Assembly (NCBI GenBank): GCA_027605045.1
Contig: JAQFWX010000147.1
Coordinates: forward strand, 18,902 to 82,901
DNA length: 64,000 nt
Source of the DNA: Phallus indusiatus
Taxonomy: Eukaryota > Basidiomycota > Agaricomycetes > Phallales > Phallaceae
Direction: 5' to 3'
The position numbers were made by a program, and so were the translations under genes. The notes beneath the pieces were generated by a model. The model worked only from the letters and a program-made list of their open reading frames with translations, ran no database searches and was not told where the DNA came from. Below, one piece after another: positions 56,564 through 64,000 of the stretch; position 1 is the stretch's first letter, and each line of letters begins with the position of its first letter.

Positions 56564-59500
56564 AATGGGTGTTCAAAGTCGACGACGCTCTCCCAATGGC
56601 CGTGCCGCATCCGGAAACGGCGAGGCTACGCAACGTGACGAAGTCGTTTGGGGCAAAACTCCCAGTGGAACAGGTACGTGTTCCAAGAAACCATCAATCA
56701 CATAATTGTTCCGGAGTAAATTAAGGATTCTGTTCTCAAATTCAGTATTCCGTGTACCAACTACTCATGATGTTATGACGCTGTTTGACCCGCGCTATCC
56801 GAAGTCGCATTTGGACCTTGTCAATCTCGCACTGCTCGGCGTGCAGCTTACCTTATTCGCTTGGTTGTCAAAACGAGGTGCACAGCTATTTTTCTTCTTT
56901 TACTTAGTCTTTTGGCGTGCTGCGTATGATGCCGGCCTTGGCTATGTTCTTACAAAGCAAAGCAAGAAAAAATGGATCGTGCGTGAAGTCCAGAGAAGGG
57001 CATGGCTAGATGAAGAAAAGCGTCCCAAAGTCAGAGCGTGGATTAAAAGTCAGCTGCAAGGAAAGATGGGAAAAGACTACTCTTTTGACGTATGTGTCAC
57101 ATACATCTTTCATCCGCATTTCTTCTTGATATCTCATCTCTATAATTAGGATTTACCGTTGGAGTACAACACATGGCTTCTTTTTCGTCAGCTTGTGGAC
57201 ATAATCCTAGTGAAGTACGTCTATTAATACCTCTGAATCTAAATTGTCTCGATCTCTTAAGTCGCCCTTTCCATCAGTGACTTTGTCTCTTATGCTCTTT
57301 TTGCCATTGCATGTTTCCGAGTGCCGACCGGACTGTCTTTGGCCCTGCATATCCTAAGGTACGCACTAAACTTCATTTATTTAATCTTTGGAACCTAACT
57401 CTTTCAATCTAACAATGCCGCTAGGTGGATTGGCGGAGTTGTTTTGTTGGCATTCAATCTGTGGGTCAAGACCGAGGCACATCACGTTGTCAAAGACTAC
57501 GGTTGGTATTGGGGTGACGCTTTCTTCCAACGCGGTGCTCTCGTTTTCGATGGCGTTTTCGAGATGGCACCCCATCCGATGTATTCTGTCGGTATGTCTA
57601 TCAGATGACACCGCACCATTAATCACTAGCGCTCATGAAGTTCTTGAATAGGCTACGTTGGTTACTATGGCTTATCCATAATTGTTGGTAGCTATCCCGT
57701 TCTATTCGTCAGTCTTGCCGCCCATGCAGCCCAATTTGCGTTTTTGGTATTTTTTGAAAATCCCCGTAAGTCCAAACCCACAAAAATCACGTTCCCACTC
57801 GGTGTTTAGCGTCTTTCTTTGTTTGGTATTTTAATGTTGTTTCATTAGATATCGAGCGTATGTACGGTCAACGGAAGCCCATCGCTCAACGGACTCCCCT
57901 CGTTCCTTCCAACCTTTCCCGGTCTTCCTCGTCTCCTACGCGACCAAAATCCCTATCAAAGACAGATCCTGAACTCTCTACTCCGGGGGCTACAGAGAGC
58001 GGAACTTCCGATTCTGATACAGAGCTTGAAACAGAAGTTGATGAATCCTATGCTCCGTCTCCTAAATCTCAGGATGTCAAATCTACACGCCAGCCAATGA
58101 TGACTCTTCATGACCTAATGAATTTCTACTTCCGGAAGGATACCCTCGGCCTATACAATCTAGATTTGTTCAGGTACGAATTCGCGTCAGAACAATAAGT
58201 GAAATGTGTTTAGTCAAATGTGTCTTTTTGTTCACAGAACCTCCGATGTTAAGCTGATTGTTATCATTGCATATGCCATTATTTTAAGCTTCATTGTCCC
58301 TCATTTGCGATCAAACCGGGCCTTGCTTGGTTTTACTTTATCCATGCGTTGTTGTGGCGATTCTTTCACTCGTTCGGATTAGGGTTGCTATTGCAAGCTC
58401 AGAGTCGGAACAAGTTCCTAGTTCGACATTTTATTACCCGTTATCACTATCCTGGCAAAGAGGCCGGTCGTGATGCAACTCGGGAGGCATTCAACAATTG
58501 GAAGTCGTTGTATAACATGAGCTTGTGCATGACCTATGGTACGCGATTTACTCAAACGTATTGTAGCACATCTAACACACATACCTCTTTTAGTCTCATT
58601 CATCGGATTAGCCTGGCAAACATACTCGATACCCGCAGAATGGACTGTAGGAGATCAATTGTTGCGGCATACTCTTGGTGCTGTAAGCGCGCTGTCCCTG
58701 CTGCTATTTCGTATCTGATCCTATAAAAATAGATTCTCATCTTATTGCATATGTGGACTGCGTCGGAATGCTATGATGTGCTTGGTGTGTTCGGTACGTT
58801 GAGGTATTGGTAAACAATGTTAATAAGCCGAACTAACTGTCGGCTGTCAGGTTGGTTCTTCGGCGATTTCTTCATTGAAGACTATCCTGCGACTTTGGCC
58901 TACACCGGAATCTATCGGTACGACTAGCTAGCGCTCTTTTTTGTCAATTGTTTTTCAAGTCGTTTATCAGGTTCCTCAATAACCCCGAACGGACCATGGG
59001 TGGTGCGGCTTTCTTCGGCTTATCCTTGATTAGTGGAAGCAAGCTTGTCTTTGCATTGGCCGTCATATCACAACTCTCTCATTGGTGGTTTTTAAGCAAG
59101 GTCGAAAAGTGAGATACCTCGTTGTGTGCACGCCGAATCCACGTTCCTGACGATGTTTTTCTGTAGTCCGCATATGAAGAAGTTGTATGGTGCATCATTA
59201 AGACAGGAAGCAGGTTTGACAAAGGTTGTCAAGAAAGTTGCATTGAGAAATGCCATGTTATTGGATTCGCGTGCTCAGAAGCATGTTCCGGAGATCACGC
59301 GTGTCGCCAAAGAAGTTAAGGGCACATTTGATAAGGTGTATGAAGAGACCGCGGAGGTGGTGAAGGAATTCATACACCCTCCTAATTTGTCAGAAGTTGT
59401 ACAGGATACTAAGGTCCTGCTGCAACATTCCAGGGAGAAATTGGTAATTAGGTATGCGACTCTGTTTTTAGACTGTGTTTCATCAATTGATTTGGCTACG

Positions 59501-60378
59501 CAGTCGTGTTACCAGCGAGGCCCTGATGCTAGACAGAATGCAGTACCAGATTACTGTTGGACCTAAAACCCAATTTCATATCGGAGAGCCTATTACTGTG
59601 CACTGGCGCGCTCCGATCTCGCATTCGAAAAAAGATTGGATTGGAATATATAGGGTACGCTGGCTTTTTGTTTCACCGGTATATGGGCATATATATTGAG
59701 CGAAAACCATAATAGAAAGGCGCGAATAAGTCGAATTCGGTTACAAAGATTTCTTCATTAGGACGTTGGGTGCCTGTTCATGATGATGTTTGGGATGGAG
59801 ATATTCCGGTTAGCGTGGATGAGACTGAGTCATCTAAGAAATGCGAAGGCGATGTAGTGTTGAAAGGCGAGAAGTTGCCCTGGGTGGCAGGACTTTATGA
59901 GGTAACCTTACGGTTTCTCAGCGGATTAATGCACTTTAACGCTGCTTTTGATTTGTGTAGATTAGGTACCACCATGATGGCAAGTACAATGTACTGAGCA
60001 CGGTCGACATAGAAGTCTTTGGTAATGCTCGTCTTCGCATTTCTTATTCTCATAAACTCACTCTGGCTTGCAGCGGATGAAATACCCACTTTTACGTTAG
60101 AAGCTGTCCGGAACACGCTCAAACGTCTTGTAGTGTACGCCTTAGACGAGGACCCGTCGTTGATACCAATATCGTGCCAGACACAGCCGACGGAAGGAAC
60201 GACGGATGGAAGAGATCCGGACGACTTCAATTTCTGGTCGGAAAAACAAGCCAAGCTATTGGCCAAAGGCATCGAGCAAGTATTTGGTGTCGAATACTCG
60301 CCGGAAGTTATTGTTGCCGATGCCAATATTTCTGCTCTGGCTAACAGGATTTTGGTGTCGAAGGAGATATTTCACTAA
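56564..60378 (+). CDS. CHO2: phosphatidylethanolamine N-methyltransferase (CHO2)
   Basis: ER membrane enzyme that makes the first methylation of phosphatidylethanolamine on the way to phosphatidylcholine, using S-adenosylmethionine. ATG 56564: [18 protein letters not shown]. Exons give [79 protein letters not shown] and [18 protein letters not shown] (first methyltransferase half). Then a charged loop, [40 protein letters not shown] and [20 protein letters not shown] (second half). The C-terminal domain ([26 protein letters not shown]) ends LVSKEIFH at 60378. Both duplicated halves are present, about 900 residues, as in yeast CHO2. One frame break needs an added C at C3 (58298-58300), probably a base-calling error. 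Confidence 0.94.
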
Positions 60379-60666
60379 TGGGTTTAATGGGTTTATTGTT
60401 CATTCATAGGCTGTCAGATTCTTTCTACGCATCTTTACGAGTTTGATATCATCTTTTAGAGATTTTACTACACATTATACCTTTTATACCTTTTACCTGC
60501 GTGTGACATGGCCCTGTATATAAAGCTTTACAGTTTTGTGTCACACTTTGACTCAGTCCTTCACTTGCGTTAACTTGCGGTAAGTAAGATTTCACTCACA
60601 TGTAATATTGTTGCAACGTTGAATGCCCACTCAGCTTCTAAAGCAGTTTTTGCCTGTCTTTAATAT
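60379..60666. other. intergenic, 290 bp
   Basis: 3' flank of CHO2 and short promoter of the deaminase gene. Nothing further seen. Confidence 0.5.
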
Positions 60667-61405
60667 GAACAAGTCGCAGTTTTACTTCTCAGAGTGCGTC
60701 GATGCTGCTTCAAGGTCCCCGATGACCTTCAGTCTTGGGGCTGTTCTTGTCAAGGGCGGAAAGGTCATATCTACTGGTTATAACCACCATCGTACCCATT
60801 ATGACGGCGCAGACATCTCAAAGCGTGGACATCGTAAGCCTGTTTCCATGCATGCCGAGATGCATGCCATCTTCAATGCTACTGGCATGTCTCCCGCTTT
60901 CAAGACCCAGTTTGAATGCGACATCCCTAAACGAGGCAGACTCAAACCTGGTACAAAAGTCGACAATTCAAAATGGAGTCTTAAACGAGCCTTTGAAGGA
61001 GAAGCCTTCTAGAACCAGGCGCAAGAATGCTGGACCAAACAGAGATCCTGATCAAAGAGGCAGTAAGGATACAGATCCAACTTCTCAGGCTAGCTCTCGA
61101 CAATGGTCAGCAAGACGAAGAGATCCCAAGGTAAATGGTGCAGACTTGTACGTGGTAAGGATAACGAAACGCGGTGGGGTGGGATGTGCAAAGCCGTGTT
61201 GGAGGTGTATCGAGTGGTGTCGGTGGGCTGGTGTGAAGCGGATATATTATTGTGATGGTCAATGGGGCAAATTTCAGGTCGTTAAAGTCAACGAATCGTG
61301 CAGCGTTTATGAAACTCAAGCGGATATCCGACTTTTCAATGGCATGGTATGTGTTGTTTCAATACGGTTAAGCCAACTCTCACCCTGTTTTCTTAGTCTT
61401 ATTAG
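60667..61405 (+). CDS. cytidine/deoxycytidylate deaminase-like protein
   Basis: Zinc-dependent deaminase fold; the substrate (free nucleotide or RNA) cannot be told. ATG 60667 reads MNKSQFYFSECVDAASRSPM, then FSLGAVLVKGGKVISTGYNH and MHAEMHAIFNATG (HAE: zinc His and catalytic Glu). A Lys/Arg-rich insert of about 75 residues follows, then DPKVNGADLYVVRITKRGGV and AKPCWRCIEWCRWAGVKRIY (PCxxC, zinc Cys pair), ending QADIRLFNGMSY after a last intron. Between HAE and PCxxC the frame changes at about 60,960-61,005. No GT..AG intron I can find fixes this, so there is an indel or an unseen splice. An upstream in-frame ATG-like start at 60623 is possible. Confidence 0.78.
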
Positions 61406-61782
61406 ATGTATTATTACTCAAGCAAGAACATACGCTTTGTGCTTCACTGGGTTTAAGATATCAGAGTGGATTTCGGTCCCTGGCAACTGCCCTGTGCCAT
61501 AGTTATCAACTGGCTGCAGAGTACTGAATTCAGGGAAGAGCAAGTCAAGAACAAATGGCATCTATGTAACCCGGCTTTTGTGCCGCTTCTTTTAAAGTAC
61601 AAAACCTTTGTTATACTGCCAAACATACATGTTTTTTAAAACCTTACATAATGCAAACCTCCTTCCCTTTCTAATTTTTTTTTGCGCAAAAAGATTGTGA
61701 GGACGCGTGACAAAAATGAGACGCGAGTCGCGCCGATACACGCCACCCGCGGAAAACTTTGGCTTTTGACCATCACCGACAT
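61406..61782. other. intergenic, 380 bp
   Basis: Contains a T-run (61674-61683) and the promoter of the SNF2 gene. No gene seen. Confidence 0.5.
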
Positions 61783-64000
61783 GTCGCGCAATAAAGTGAA
61801 TAATGTCTTATCGGCCTTTGACGACGCCATCGCTGACATTATTGATATTCCTACCGACGATGACGACGAAGATATCGGAGAACTAACGTCCTTACACGGG
61901 AAACGACCTCTGCAGGCGATTACAGGCAATGGGTCTCATTCTGAAAACCCGGCGAAACGACGAAATACCAATACAAATCGTAATGAAGCTTCGCTCTAAA
62001 TCATTGTCTTTCTGATAACATATTCGTCCAGACCAGTTTTCACCTTCCACCCGACCTGGCCAACTTCCAGAACCGGCCTTTGACATGGCAAGGTCTGGCG
62101 GTTTCTTCATAAAAACTCAGTCGTACTGAACGCTTTATCTTAGGCTATTTCCGAATGCGTTCCAGGAACAACCTGTATCGGTATCCGCCAATAACGTGCA
62201 GGTATTGACAGAGAATCAAAGAATAGGACCACCTTTACCCGACGCGCTTGAGCATCTTGGGTTATCACAGTAGGTTTAAAAAGGAATTTCGGCTCTAACA
62301 CTACAATGAAATGTTTTCTAGCCCTTCTGATCTGATCCAGGGCTTGGAAATTAAGTTGATGAAGCACCAAATTATTGGTGTATCTTGGTACTTATTGATC
62401 TATCATCAAGGTGCTGTTCGGAACCACTGACTGCATCACAGGATGCTGAAACAAGAGTTTGATCGTCAGAAGAAGGGAGGGATATTAGCGTACGTCTTCT
62501 GCCTCAACTGTTCCGAGTCAAATCTGTTTCACACCTGCTTTTAGAGACGAGATGGGTTTAGGCAAAACTATACAAATTCTCGCGTTGATGGTACTAAATC
62601 CGCGTGGGTCGACATATGAAAAAGAGTCCGTCGGTGATACAACTGACAAAAATAACAAAATTCAAAAGTCTGGATTTTCGAAAACAACACTGGTGGTTGC
62701 TCCAGCTTCTCTACTTCGGCAATGGAAGGAAGAGATCGAAATGAAATCTCAGGAAGGCCTATTCCGGGTACATATTCATCATGGGAAGGAGAAGTTGAAG
62801 TCTGTCAAGGAAATAAGGGCCTTTGATGTAAGTTTGTGTCGTATGCCAATACATCCCAGGGCTTATACTTCTCAGATTGTCATTGTTTCTTATCAAACGC
62901 TTATGGCTGAATTTCCGAGTCAACTTGACAAATTGGATCAATCTGGATGGTTACCTGAACATGGGTAAACGCATACCAACTTAAACAGTATATTGATCAT
63001 TCTCGCTCAATGCTTTATTACAGAGGTCCTCTCGCTCGTATGAAGTGGCATCGCATTGTCTTAGACGAGGCCCAGGTTATACGAAACCGGCTAACTCAAT
63101 CTGCGCAATGCATTTTTCGTCTACAAACTAATTATCGATGGTGCCTTTCTGGCACACCGATATTCAATGGAGTGTCTGACATATTCTCATATCTGAAGAT
63201 TTGTCAGCCTGGAACATATAGTTGGGATGTTTTCAACCGGAATATTGTCAGTGTCACTCCGCATCTGTTAACTCCACACAAAGTGTTCATATTTCTGTTA
63301 CATAGTGTCAAGTAGAAACTCACGATCCTGCCAGAGCTAGTGAGAGATATTTTCGCATTTTCCCCTACTGTTTCTATAATCTATTTCAGCTTCCCTTGCC
63401 AATGAATGGCTAGAACCATTAATGCTCAGAAGAACCAAATTAAGCAGACTTGTGCGTCTCTCATATCTTTCATGGCAGCTCGCTGATCCTTGTATCAGGA
63501 TGGTCGCCTTATATTGGAGGAACTTCCCCCCAAGCATATTGAAATCGTTGAACTTGAGTTCAGTGAGGGCGAGAGAAAGGTATATGGTAGTCTGTCTATC
63601 GATTTCACGCTAACTTGTTGTATCTTAGATTTATGATGAACAGGCTGCCAGAACTGAGAGAACCATCGGTGAGCTCGTATCGAAAGGTTTAGAAGAGCAA
63701 TAGTAAGCTTGACTTTTTCGAAAACGTTGACTGAGTATTGAACAATTTCGTTTAGCCATATGTTTATACTCGTAAGCGATCAACATTACCTGCCAGACCT
63801 TCTGTTCATCAGCGTTCTAGGTTCTTATTCTTCGTCTTCGACAGCTGTGTGGACATCCCAGTCTAATGCTGGTACGTCAATTCAGTATGGCTAATAGAAA
63901 TGTTTTAAATTTGATATTCAGGCTCTGAAAGATCCTACGAAAGACCCCAATTATATGTCCAAGTTAGAGAAGGAAAAGACACTTAACAGGGCTAGACGAG
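61783..64000 (+). CDS. SNF2-family DNA-dependent ATPase, 3' end beyond window
   Basis: Chromatin or DNA-repair ATPase of the Rad5/Rad16-like SNF2 group. ATG 61783 (MSRNKVNNVLSAFDDAIADI) with an acidic TDDDDEDIG patch. Exons then give RPGQLPEPAFDMAR, FPNAFQEQPVSVSANNVQVL, SDLIQGLEIKLMKHQIIGVSW. The helicase motifs follow: GGILADEMGLGKTIQILALM (motif I), TTLVVAPASLLRQWKEEIE (Ia), IVIVSYQTLMAEFPSQ, WHRIVLDEAQVIRNR (motif II, DEAQ), RWCLSGTPIFNGVSDIFSYL (III), EPLMLRRTK (IV-like). ELPPKHIEIVELEFSEGE and VLILRLRQLCGHPSLML lead towards the C-terminal lobe. All introns join in frame. A RING insert, if any, and the second RecA lobe lie outside. The N-terminal region is short, and no HIRAN domain was seen. 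Confidence 0.9.

Noticed and set aside
62140..62370. 76-codon minus-strand frame in the SNF2 gene
   Set aside because: The plus strand here splices into a continuous SNF2 N-terminal region with in-frame joins, so the minus frame is chance.
1..64000. CRISPR arrays or bacterial mobile elements
   Set aside because: No regularly spaced short repeats. The genes are intron-rich and eukaryotic throughout. No complete transposase or reverse transcriptase was seen.

Overview
This window is nuclear DNA of a mushroom-forming basidiomycete (Agaricomycetes-like). Genes are compact and split by many 45-90 bp introns with GT..AG borders. Several families are typical of that group: FunK1 protein kinases, a Cop/Omp-type sesquiterpene synthase, a GQSAG/GESAG carboxylesterase pair, ICMT paralogues, PA2-type hemopexin and an I66-like inhibitor. 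No bacterial operon features are present. All gene models were spliced by eye; spans run from start codon to stop codon and include introns.

Left part (1-13.8 kb): a sesquiterpene synthase cut by the window edge (-), a single-pass membrane protein (+), an F-box/LRR protein (+), a questin-oxidase-like DUF4243 protein (-), translation factor eEF1B-gamma (-) and a tandem pair of hotdog thioesterases (+).

Middle part (14-40 kb) is a dynamic accessory region. It holds four FunK1 kinase copies: a decayed one on +, intact copies at 23.4-26.0 and 34.6-37.2 kb on -, and a stop-ridden one at 37.7-40.1 kb on -. There is also a 5' FunK1 stump. With them sit a tandem pair of carboxylesterases, two ICMT-like methyltransferases plus a 3' ICMT fragment, a duplicated 205-bp repeat, a hemopexin fragment, a small I66/beta-trefoil-like gene, a U6 snRNA gene and a tRNA-like gene. 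The FunK1 copies share near-identical 5' halves or promoters but divergent 3' halves, which suggests gene conversion, and four promoter copies carry a CACGTG box.

Right part (41-64 kb) is dense core genome: an ankyrin-DHHC palmitoyltransferase (+), a UBE2S-type E2 (-), an RNase P/MRP Pop8-like subunit (+), Dcn1 neddylation factor (-), an FSH1-type serine hydrolase (-), two unassigned basidiomycete proteins (+), a DUF1365 protein (-) head-to-head with CHO2 phosphatidylethanolamine methyltransferase (+), a cytidine-deaminase-like protein (+) and a SNF2 ATPase running off the end (+). Three single-base frame breaks in well-conserved genes all lie in homopolymers, so base-calling undercounts are a real possibility.

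I found no clear new multi-gene system. The best candidates for follow-up are the recombining FunK1 cluster with its shared promoter, the ICMT/repeat junctions, and the DUF1365-CHO2 divergent pair.
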